Positions 1 through 6,180 of a stretch of DNA of 8,822 bases are shown piece after piece. Numbering within the stretch: position 1 is the first letter of the stretch; each line of letters begins with the position of its first letter. The notes beneath the pieces were generated by a model. That model saw only the letters and a program-made list of their open reading frames with translations. It did not search any database and had not been told where the DNA came from. The DNA comes from DATEEW01 sp035273665 (GTDB lineage: Bacteria; Pseudomonadota; Gammaproteobacteria; Burkholderiales; SG8-39), in contig DATEOW010000066.1 in assembly GCA_035273665.1 (NCBI GenBank), forward strand, positions 1 to 8,822, read 5' to 3'. The translations under genes were made by a program, and so were the position numbers.

Positions 1-869
1 TGTTGATCGCTGTGATAGGGGTTGCGCAAGCGAACTTCGAGTCGATCGCGCGTGCGCGCGATAAAAATCTCAATCGTCCCAGCGCCTTCACAAGGCTCGA
101 CACCATGGTAGACGCCGTTTTCGACCAGGGGCTGTAAAAGCAAAGGCGGCACAAGCGCATCCATGGGCGCTTTATCGATTTGCCAAGACACGATCAACCG
201 GTCGCCCAGACGCAGTTGCTCCAAATTCAAGTATTGCCGGGTGATTTCGATTTCTTTCGAAAGCGGTATCAACCGCTTGTTATCGGCCATGAGCGTGCGA
301 TACAACTCGGCGAGATCCTCCAAGGCGGTTTCGGCCCGGCGCGGGTCACTCCGCATCATGGCGAGCACGGCATTCAAAGCGTTATATAAAAAATGAGGGC
401 GTATGCGAGCTTGCAGCGCCTGTAGCCTTGCCTCGGCGAGAACAGGCGAGAACGCGAGTTGACGTAAATAAAAGTATGAGGCCAACAACGCCGTGGTCAA
501 TAACGCCAAAGCACATCCTCGCAAGTAGTTATGCGAAGCGTCACCACCGATTCCGGCGACGAGCCATTGAACCACCACAGTGAACACCAGAACGATTATT
601 GCGACGAGCGGAAGCCCTCGCCAATACGCCAATCGCCCCAGCACGGGCTGTAGCAACCACAGACTCGCTGTAACCGCGCATAAAACCGGTTCAACAAATA
701 AGGCGATGTTCAAGGTTTCTTCCAGAACACCCTTGAACGTGTCGGCGCGCAAGACAGCGGCCAACATGGCCGCGCCGTTTACGCATAAGAGAATGCGTGC
801 GATGACGCCCAGATTGCGAAAATCCGGCAAAGCTTCTGGAATCAGACGGCCCGAACGCGCGTGCGGCAT
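1..869 (-). CDS. algZ: LytS/AlgZ-family membrane sensor histidine kinase (partial, 3' end outside window)
   Basis: The reverse strand is open from the ATG at 869 to the window edge, giving 289 residues with the C-terminus missing. Four hydrophobic stretches, at about residues 23-43, 53-77, 85-109 and 114-139, suggest an integral inner-membrane sensor with little periplasmic sequence. They are followed by the His_kinase (LytS/AlgZ) phosphoacceptor block RPHFLYNALNAV, with the candidate phospho-histidine at residue 159. An N-box follows (LQPLVENGVYHG, Asn about 251), part of the ATP-binding HATPase fold; the G boxes would lie off the window. The start is supported by AAAGGT (874-879) 4 nt before the ATG. 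Divergence from argH matches the argH / algZ(fimS)-algR arrangement of Pseudomonas, so a LytTR response regulator (AlgR-like) is predicted just left of the window. The family role is control of surface functions such as twitching motility or exopolysaccharide; the signal is unknown. The family is secure, orthology to algZ is probable. Confidence 0.87.
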   Translation of the reverse strand, partial: MPHARSGRLIPEALPDFRNLGVIARILLCVNGAAMLAAVLRADTFKGVLEETLNIALFVEPVLCAVTASLWLLQPVLGRLAYWRGLPLVAIIVLVFTVVVQWLVAGIGGDASHNYLRGCALALLTTALLASYFYLRQLAFSPVLAEARLQALQARIRPHFLYNALNAVLAMMRSDPRRAETALEDLAELYRTLMADNKRLIPLSKEIEITRQYLNLEQLRLGDRLIVSWQIDKAPMDALVPPLLLQPLVENGVYHGVEPCEGAGTIEIFIARTRDRLEVRLRNPYHSDQ

Positions 870-914
870 GGTGACCTTTATTCGCTTGGCCGGCAGGGGC
901 CTGAGCTTTTAGCT

Positions 915-920
915 TAGAAT
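915..920 (+). promoter_or_regulatory. Candidate -10 box for argH
   Basis: TAGAAT differs from the sigma-70 -10 consensus at one position and would start transcription near 927, 47 nt before the preferred argH ATG. No convincing -35 hexamer is seen at 16-18 bp, so this is a weak call. It lies in the 104-bp spacer shared with the divergent sensor kinase gene, so both promoters probably overlap here. Confidence 0.3.
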
Positions 921-973
921 CGGCACAGATAGTGAGCGATTGTTCAACCCTATTTGCCTTTTTTCAAGCCGCC

Positions 974-2383
974 ATGCCCGCACCGAAGGAACCCAATCAC
1001 ACTGCCGCGCCCGTTCAAGCCTGGTCTGGTCGCTTTGGTGAAGCGGTAGACGAGCGCGTCAAGCGCTATACGGCGTCCGTATCCTTCGATCGGCGGCTCG
1101 CTTTATTCGATATTCAGGGGTCCCTGGCGCATGCGCGCATGTTGGCCGCTGCTCAAATCATCGACGGCAAGGACCTTGGGGAAATCGAGCGGGGGCTAGC
1201 TACTATTCAGCAGGAAATTGCACAGGGGGCCTTCGAGTGGTCTCTCGACGCAGAAGACGTTCATCTCAATATCGAACGGCGGCTCGTCGCGCTGGTGGGC
1301 GATGCGGGCAAGCGGCTTCATACCGGACGCTCGCGTAACGACCAAGTCGCCACCGATATTCGCCTTTTCATGCGGGCGGCAATCGACGAAGTGACGAATT
1401 TGATTCGCGCATTGCAGAAGGCGGTTGTCGATCTGGCGGATAAGCACGCCGAAACGATCATGCCTGGCTTCACGCATTTGCAAGTGGCGCAGCCTGTCAC
1501 GTTCGGCCACCACTTGCTTGCTTATTACGAAATGTTGAAGCGGGATCATGAGCGTTTTGCAGAGTGCCGTAAACGCGTGAACCGCCTGCCGTTGGGCGCC
1601 GCGGCACTGGCCGGAACGTCATTTCCCATCGATCGTGAAGCGGTCGCTCGTGAATTAGGTTTCGACGGCTTATGCGACAACTCGCTAGACGCCGTTTCCG
1701 ACCGCGATTTCGCCATTGAGTTTTGCGCGGCGGCTTCGTTGTTGATGATTCATCTTTCGCGCTTTTGCGAAGAGTTGATTCTGTGGATGAATCCAAGCTT
1801 CGGTTTTGTGACGCTGCCCGACCGTTTTTGCACCGGCTCGTCGATCATGCCGCAGAAGAAGAATCCGGATGTGCCCGAACTTGCGCGCGGTAAGACCGGT
1901 CGCGTCATTGGTCATCTCATGGGATTGCTCATGTTGATGAAGGGCCAGCCGCTCGCCTATAACAAAGACAACCAGGAAGACAAAGAGCCGCTGTTCGATA
2001 CCGTCGATACGCTGGTAGACACATTGTCGATCTTCGCGGAAATGGTGCCGGGCATTCAAGCCAATACGGCGGCGATGAAGGCTGCGGCGCGGCAAGGCTT
2101 CGCTACCGCCACCGATCTGGCCGATTACCTTGTTAAACGCGGTCTTCCTTTCCGTGATGCCCATGAGGCGGTGGCCCGCGCTGTACGTGCGGCCGAAAAA
2201 ACCGGCTGCGACCTGGCCGATCTGCCTTTGGCGACCTTGCGGGAGTTTTCCTCTCTCATCGACGAAGACGTTTTTAAGGTCCTCAGCCTGGAAGGTTCGC
2301 TGGCCGCCCGCAATCATGCCGGCGGAACGGCCCCCGCGCAGGTACGGAAGGCCGTACAACGCGCGCGTGCGGAACTTGCCTGA
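974..2383 (+). CDS. argH: Argininosuccinate lyase (ArgH)
   Basis: ArgH cleaves L-argininosuccinate to arginine and fumarate, the last step of arginine biosynthesis; it is a cytoplasmic homotetramer of the aspartase/fumarase superfamily. The preferred start at 974 gives 469 residues, close to the usual 455-470. Visible signatures are the N-terminal WSGRF (about 17-21), HTGRSRNDQV (116-125), PGFTHLQVAQPVTFGHH (164-180, with the TH pair involved in catalysis) and the superfamily signature GSSIMPQKKNPD (288-299), which carries the mobile-loop catalytic serine. The frame stays open upstream to a GTG at 932, which would add 14 residues (SDCSTLFAFFQAA after the start). The ATG at 974 is preferred because family members begin roughly 10-20 residues before the W-x-GRF block, but neither start has a clear ribosome binding site. 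The next gene starts 53 nt downstream on the same strand and may be cotranscribed. Confidence 0.97.
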   Translation: MPAPKEPNHTAAPVQAWSGRFGEAVDERVKRYTASVSFDRRLALFDIQGSLAHARMLAAAQIIDGKDLGEIERGLATIQQEIAQGAFEWSLDAEDVHLNIERRLVALVGDAGKRLHTGRSRNDQVATDIRLFMRAAIDEVTNLIRALQKAVVDLADKHAETIMPGFTHLQVAQPVTFGHHLLAYYEMLKRDHERFAECRKRVNRLPLGAAALAGTSFPIDREAVARELGFDGLCDNSLDAVSDRDFAIEFCAAASLLMIHLSRFCEELILWMNPSFGFVTLPDRFCTGSSIMPQKKNPDVPELARGKTGRVIGHLMGLLMLMKGQPLAYNKDNQEDKEPLFDTVDTLVDTLSIFAEMVPGIQANTAAMKAAARQGFATATDLADYLVKRGLPFRDAHEAVARAVRAAEKTGCDLADLPLATLREFSSLIDEDVFKVLSLEGSLAARNHAGGTAPAQVRKAVQRARAELA

Positions 2384-2395
2384 TTTTCGCCTAAG

Positions 2396-2413
2396 GCAGG
2401 CTTGATGCCCTGC
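2396..2413 (+). other. Short stem-loop in the argH-kinase spacer
   Basis: GCAGG (2396-2400) and CCTGC (2409-2413) can pair around an 8-nt loop just after argH. No T-run follows, so it is not a convincing intrinsic terminator. It may only attenuate or stabilise the argH transcript, leaving the kinase gene cotranscribed. Confidence 0.25.
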
Positions 2414-2436
2414 TAGGGCTGGGGTACACAGGCACT

Positions 2437-3798
2437 ATGTCCGAATCCTCCGCCCGGCCCGAGTCATCCTTGGTCGAATCCTTGCCGCAAACCGCGTCCG
2501 GTGATGACGGCGGCTCGCGTATGCCGCAGCGAGTTGGGAAATACGAGGTGCTCCGCCGTCTTGGCTATGGGGCCACCAGCGAGGTTTATCTCTGCCACGA
2601 CGAGTTTGCCAACCGCGATGTCGCCGTCAAAGTCGTGTATCAAGACAAACTGAACGATACCGAACAAAAGGGCCGCGTTTATCGCAAGCTTTTCGTCACC
2701 GAGGCATCGCTTGCCGGACGTCTGGCGCATCCTCACATTGTGCAGATCTACGATGCGGTCGTTGGCGACCAGCAATCCTATATCGTCATGGAGTTCGTCG
2801 CCGGCGGTACGCTAGAACAGTTCTGCACGCCGGAGTCGATGCTTCCAATCGACAAAGTCGTGGAGATGATCTTCAAGTGCACGCGCGCGCTCGATTTCGC
2901 GCAGAAGCTCGGTGTGACGCACCGCGACATCAAGCCGGCGAACATTCTTTTGGAAGGCGACACCGAAATAAAAATCTCGGACTTTGGGTCCGCGATTCTG
3001 AACACAGGCGACACCACGCTTGTTGTCGGCATCGGCTCACCTGCGTATATGTCCCCGCAGCAAATCAAGGAACAGACGCTCGATCACCGCACGGATATTT
3101 ATTCGCTCGGCGTCGTGATGTACCAGCTATTGACGGGTTCATTGCCTTTCAACGCAACGAACAACTTCAGCATGATGTATCAGATCACCACGGTAGAACC
3201 CGCGCCCCCTTCCTCACTGCGCCCGGATATTCCGCCGGCGCTCGATCGCATCGTCAAGCTCGCGATGCACAAGGAACTTGATCGCCGCTATCAAAGCTGG
3301 GATGAATTTGCACACGATCTCGCCGAAGCTTTCCGAGTGGAACACCTCGCGCGCCGCCGCGAAGTCGCCGACAGCGAAAAGTTCAACACCTTACGCGGCA
3401 TGCCCTTCTTCAAAGAATTTACCGATGCGGAGTTGTGGGAAGTCATGCGCATCAGTCATTGGGAAGATACACAACCGGGCACTCAGATCATGCGCGAAGG
3501 CGAAGAAGGCGAGTTCTTTTGCATTCTTGCCTCCGGCACGGTACAGGTGACCCGCCAAAACCGCTTACTCACCATTCTCGAGGCCGGAGAATGCTTCGGC
3601 GAGATGGCTTATCTATCGCGGGCTTCGAATCAGCGCACGGCGGATGTCCACGCCATGAGCAAAGCGCGGGTCATCACTATTCGATGCGATCGGCTCGCCG
3701 AGAGCTCGGATGCGTGTCGGCACCGCTTCGACCGCGCCTTTATGGATATCTTGGTGGGTCGTTTGAGCGCCGCCAACGTACGGCTCACGGCAGCCTAA
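2437..3798 (+). CDS. Ser/Thr protein kinase with C-terminal cyclic-nucleotide-binding domain
   Basis: This 453-residue soluble protein has two domains. Residues 1-33 are Ser-rich and probably disordered. Residues 36 to about 295 form a Hanks-type kinase with all main motifs: glycine loop LGYGATSEVYL (42-52), catalytic Lys65 in AVKVV, helix-C Glu89, HRDIKPAN (162-169, catalytic Asp164), DFG (182-184) and DIYSLGVVMYQLLTG. The usual bacterial MSPEQ at the end of the activation segment is MSPQQ here (Gln208). Residues about 315-440 form a cNMP-binding fold with EGEEGEFFCILASGTV and the phosphate-binding cassette FGEMAYLSRASNQRTA (387-402), retaining the Glu389 and Arg400 expected to hold cyclic nucleotide ribose and phosphate. 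No transmembrane segment or PASTA domain is present. The kinase is therefore predicted to be cytosolic and ligand-controlled. Substrates are unknown. A weak AGG lies 4 nt before the ATG; Met29 is a possible alternative start. It probably follows argH in one transcript. Confidence 0.93.
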   Translation: MSESSARPESSLVESLPQTASGDDGGSRMPQRVGKYEVLRRLGYGATSEVYLCHDEFANRDVAVKVVYQDKLNDTEQKGRVYRKLFVTEASLAGRLAHPHIVQIYDAVVGDQQSYIVMEFVAGGTLEQFCTPESMLPIDKVVEMIFKCTRALDFAQKLGVTHRDIKPANILLEGDTEIKISDFGSAILNTGDTTLVVGIGSPAYMSPQQIKEQTLDHRTDIYSLGVVMYQLLTGSLPFNATNNFSMMYQITTVEPAPPSSLRPDIPPALDRIVKLAMHKELDRRYQSWDEFAHDLAEAFRVEHLARRREVADSEKFNTLRGMPFFKEFTDAELWEVMRISHWEDTQPGTQIMREGEEGEFFCILASGTVQVTRQNRLLTILEAGECFGEMAYLSRASNQRTADVHAMSKARVITIRCDRLAESSDACRHRFDRAFMDILVGRLSAANVRLTAA

Positions 3799-3873
3799 AC
3801 CTTAGCCGTCACCATTTTCTATAGCTCGGCGGCCCGTTACTTGGCTACGCCCAATCAGCCTTAGTCGGACAAG

Positions 3874-3895
3874 GCGAACAAAACCCCTTGTTCGC
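3874..3895. terminator. Stem-loop between convergent genes, possible bidirectional terminator
   Basis: GCGAACAA (3874-3881) and TTGTTCGC (3888-3895) form a perfect 8-bp stem with a 6-nt loop, AACCCC. It lies in the 111-bp spacer between the tail-to-tail kinase and grxD genes, where a shared terminator is expected. No T-run follows the stem on either strand, so it may act with Rho or as a 3'-end stabiliser rather than as a classical intrinsic terminator. Confidence 0.45.
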
Positions 3896-3909
3896 GATCC
3901 CCGCCTCGT

Positions 3910-4218
3910 TCAACCTTGTAGCAGTTTTTGCAACTCGCCTGTCTGATACATCTCTTTCATGATGTCCGAGCCGCCGACGAATTCGCCCTTCACATAGAGT
4001 TGCGGAATGGTGGGCCAGTTCGCAAAGTCCTTAATGCCCTGGCGAATCTCCTGGTCCTCCAGCACATTGACAGTAAAAGGCTCGGCGACGCCGCAAGCCT
4101 TCAGGATCTGGACCGCATTGGCGGAGAAACCGCATTGCGGGAAAGTGGGCGTGCCTTTCATATACAGCACGACGGGATGCGAACTTACTTGTCCGCGAAT
4201 TCTGTCTTGAGTGTCCAT
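3910..4218 (-). CDS. grxD: Monothiol glutaredoxin Grx4 family (GrxD)
   Basis: This 102-residue protein is a typical single-domain class II glutaredoxin. It carries the monothiol active site CGFS (29-32) in KGTPTFPQCGFS, the conserved Lys21, the cis-proline segment WPTIPQLY (68-75, cis-Pro72) and the glutathione-binding GGSD (82-85). Such proteins bind a glutathione-coordinated [2Fe-2S] cluster as dimers or with BolA proteins. They deliver clusters to cytosolic apo-proteins rather than act as general thiol reductants. The ATG has a good ribosome binding site, AAAGGA (4225-4230), 6 nt upstream. It is the last gene of the hemA-prfA-prmC-grxD run, 30 nt after the prmC stop. Placement behind haem and translation-termination genes is seen in other Betaproteobacteria. 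GrxD's link to iron-sulfur supply fits loosely with haem synthesis, which is an inference from context. Confidence 0.96.
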   Translation of the reverse strand: MDTQDRIRGQVSSHPVVLYMKGTPTFPQCGFSANAVQILKACGVAEPFTVNVLEDQEIRQGIKDFANWPTIPQLYVKGEFVGGSDIMKEMYQTGELQKLLQG

Positions 4219-4248
4219 CGATATTCCTTTCGAAAACTTCGGCGAATT

Positions 4249-5061
4249 TTAAAGCAAACGCCCACCGGTGATACGCACATGCCCGGCAAGGTCTTTCCAA
4301 TTCCGAATTTCACTATAGCCGTAAGCGGCAAGTAAATCGTGGCAGCGCTCCGCTTGGTCATAGCCGTGTTCAAATAATAGCCAGCCGCCCACTTCCAGGC
4401 GATTGCGCGATTCGTGCGCAATGCGGCGGATGCAATCAAGACCGTCCGGTCCGCCGGTCAACGCCAGACGGGGCTCGAAGCGCAAATCGCCTTGGCCCAG
4501 ATGTTTATCGTCTTCCGCAATATAAGGCGGATTGGAAACGATCAGATCGAAACGTCCTGCCGGTACTTCCTTGAACCAGTCGCTGCACACAAAGCGCACC
4601 GCTGCTCCGTGTCTTTCAGCATTGCGGGTCGCGACGACCAGCGCGATCTCCGAAATGTCCACTGCCCAGATCTCCATGTCCGGCGCGTGATGGGCGAGCG
4701 CTACCGCTATCGCGCCGCTACCCGTACCCAGATCGATGGCTCGCCCGCCGCCTTGGGGTCCGACCGTCAGCGCTACTTCAACGAGCAATTCGGTTTCCGG
4801 CCTCGGGATGAGCACATCGGAGGTGATGCGCAATTCGAGGCTATAAAACTCTCGCTCGCCCGTAATGTATGCAATCGGTTCGCCGGCATGGCGGCGGGCA
4901 TAAAGCCGCCGCGCCATTTGTTCGACTGCCTCATCCGCTTGTTCGTCCAGCCGCGCGAGCAACCAAGTGCGTGGCCGCGATGCGGCCGTTTCGAGCAACA
5001 TGCGCGCTTCCAGTTCCGGCAAACCGCTTTCGCGAAGCAAGCGGCGATAAGTTTCCGCCAT
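4249..5061 (-). CDS. prmC: Release factor glutamine N5-methyltransferase (PrmC/HemK)
   Basis: PrmC methylates the side-chain amide of the glutamine in the GGQ loop of release factors RF1 and RF2, using S-adenosylmethionine, which raises termination efficiency. The protein has 270 residues, close to the E. coli enzyme. The N-terminal helical substrate-binding domain (about 1-75) ends in EPIAYITGEREFY (61-73). It is followed by PRPETE (86-91), SAM motif I DLGTGSG (110-116), a second acidic SAM contact in AVDIS (133-137) and the amide-binding NPPY (177-180). The start lies only 5 nt after the prfA stop codon and no strong ribosome binding site is seen, so translational coupling to prfA is likely. 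Its substrate RF1 is thus made from the same transcript. The older name hemK came from this hemA linkage, not from a haem reaction. Confidence 0.97.
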   Translation of the reverse strand: MAETYRRLLRESGLPELEARMLLETAASRPRTWLLARLDEQADEAVEQMARRLYARRHAGEPIAYITGEREFYSLELRITSDVLIPRPETELLVEVALTVGPQGGGRAIDLGTGSGAIAVALAHHAPDMEIWAVDISEIALVVATRNAERHGAAVRFVCSDWFKEVPAGRFDLIVSNPPYIAEDDKHLGQGDLRFEPRLALTGGPDGLDCIRRIAHESRNRLEVGGWLLFEHGYDQAERCHDLLAAYGYSEIRNWKDLAGHVRITGGRLL

Positions 5062-5066
5062 GTGTC

Positions 5067-6149
5067 TTAGGCCGCCTCGCCCAAGGCGGCGAGCAGTTCA
5101 GCCTGATGTTCTGCGGAGAGCGCGTCGATCAGATCGTTCATATCGCCGTCCATAATGGCGGCGATTTTGTAGAGCGTCAGATTGATACGATGGTCCGTTA
5201 CGCGGCCCTGAGGAAAGTTATAAGTGCGAATGCGCTCCGAACGATCACCGCTGCCGACCAAGGATTTGCGCGTGGCGGCTTCCTTCGCTTGCTGTGCGCG
5301 CGTTTGCACATCCTTGATTCTCGCCGCGAGCACCGCCATGGCGCGCGCCTTGTTCTTATGCTGGGAGCGATCCTCTTGGCATTCGACCACGATGCCCGTC
5401 GGAATATGCGTAATGCGCACGGCCGAGTCGGTCTTGTTGATGTGCTGCCCACCCGCACCTGAGGCGCGGAACGTATCGATGCGTAATTCCGCCGGGTTGA
5501 GCACGACATCGGCAACCTCGTCGGCTTCCGGCAATACGGCCACCGTGCATGCGGAAGTATGGATGCGTCCCTGCGTTTCCGTTTCCGGCACCCGCTGTAC
5601 GCGATGGCCTCCCGACTCGAACTTCAATTTCGAATAGGCGCCATGCCCGATGATGCGCACGATCGCTTCTTTGTAGCCTCCCATATCCGAGTGGCTTTCA
5701 GCAATCACTTCGACTTGCCAGCGATTGCGTTCCGCATAGCGCAAATACATGCGCAATAAATCGCCCGCAAAGATCGCGGACTCATCGCCCCCCGTGCCGG
5801 CACGCACTTCCAAAAAAATGTTGCGTTCGTCGTTCGGGTCTGTGGGGAGCAACAACTTCTGCAATTCGCCTTCGAGCGCATCCATGCGCGACTGCGCCGC
5901 TTCAATTTCGCTCTGCGCAAAAACTTTCATCTCCGCATCGTTGAGCATCTCCTGCGCAGCCTGCAAGTCCGCTTCGGCAGCCTGATAGGCGCGGTAGTGC
6001 TCGACCACCGGTGCGATTTCTGCGTTCTCGCGCGTCAGCCGGCGATATTGATCCATGTCGCGCGTCACGTCTTCGGAGGACAGCAGGACGTTCAGCTCTT
6101 CGAGCCGCCGAGAAATCTGATTGAGTTTTGTTTGTAAGCTTTGTTTCAT
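5067..6149 (-). CDS. prfA: Peptide chain release factor 1 (RF1)
   Basis: RF1 recognises UAA and UAG stop codons in the ribosomal A site and triggers hydrolysis of the peptidyl-tRNA ester. The start at 6149 gives MKQSLQTKL and exactly 360 residues, as in E. coli RF1; the frame stays open upstream to 6254 but without family similarity. The stop-codon reading tripeptide is PET (188-190, in VQRVPETETQGRIHT), a variant of the PxT motif that is PAT in E. coli. It identifies RF1 rather than RF2, which has SPF. The catalytic loop GAGGQHINK (231-239) carries GGQ at 233-235, and Gln235 is the target of PrmC encoded next door. The domain I region (about 1-100) is helical and rich in Glu and Gln. No Shine-Dalgarno sequence lies at normal distance before the ATG: the preceding bases are TCTCT, directly after a hairpin (see separate entries). 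Initiation here is therefore probably unusual. Confidence 0.97.
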   Translation of the reverse strand: MKQSLQTKLNQISRRLEELNVLLSSEDVTRDMDQYRRLTRENAEIAPVVEHYRAYQAAEADLQAAQEMLNDAEMKVFAQSEIEAAQSRMDALEGELQKLLLPTDPNDERNIFLEVRAGTGGDESAIFAGDLLRMYLRYAERNRWQVEVIAESHSDMGGYKEAIVRIIGHGAYSKLKFESGGHRVQRVPETETQGRIHTSACTVAVLPEADEVADVVLNPAELRIDTFRASGAGGQHINKTDSAVRITHIPTGIVVECQEDRSQHKNKARAMAVLAARIKDVQTRAQQAKEAATRKSLVGSGDRSERIRTYNFPQGRVTDHRINLTLYKIAAIMDGDMNDLIDALSAEHQAELLAALGEAA

Positions 6150-6169
6150 AGAGACCGGATGACTGGCAT
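6146..6169 (-). other. Candidate 7-codon leader mini-ORF overlapping the prfA start
   Basis: The reverse strand reads ATG CCA GTC ATC CGG TCT CTA TGA, encoding MPVIRSL. Its ATG is 7 nt after AGGA (6177-6180), an ideal ribosome binding distance, and its UGA stop overlaps the prfA start as ATGA. Ribosomes loaded at the only good Shine-Dalgarno sequence here would read the mini-ORF and could then re-initiate on prfA. UGA is decoded by RF2, not RF1. This is read directly from the sequence, but translation is unproven and such a short ORF can occur by chance. Confidence 0.35.
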
Positions 6170-6173
6170 CCGG
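6155..6173 (-). promoter_or_regulatory. Hairpin between Shine-Dalgarno and prfA start codon
   Basis: In the hemA-prfA mRNA a perfect 7-bp stem, CCGGATG / CATCCGG, with a 5-nt loop (CCAGT in the RNA sense) fills most of the 31-nt intercistronic gap. AGGA (6177-6180), which directly follows the hemA UAA, is 27 nt from the prfA AUG in linear sequence, too far to work. Folding the hairpin leaves only TTT plus TCTCT, 8 nt, a normal spacing. The hairpin may thus bring the ribosome binding site to the start codon, as described for phage T4 gene 38. Confidence 0.55.
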
Positions 6174-6180
6174 AAATCCT

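Noticed and set aside
580..912. 110-residue forward open frame upstream of argH
   Set aside because: It lies antisense to the membrane segments of the sensor kinase; the reverse frame gives a coherent four-helix membrane domain and histidine-box, so the forward reading is a shadow.
1685..2359. 224-residue reverse-strand open frame inside argH
   Set aside because: It overlaps fully the well-supported argH gene, shows no recognisable motif and is explained by high-GC codon use producing long open antisense frames.
4414..5070. 218-residue forward open frame opposite prmC
   Set aside because: It is antisense to a complete prmC with all family motifs, and its Arg/Gln/His-rich composition looks like a shadow frame.
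5568..5590. RF1 codon-reading tripeptide PET instead of PAT as a sign of altered stop-codon reading
   Set aside because: The family motif is PxT with a variable middle residue, and the surrounding sequence is fully conserved, so normal UAA/UAG reading is expected.
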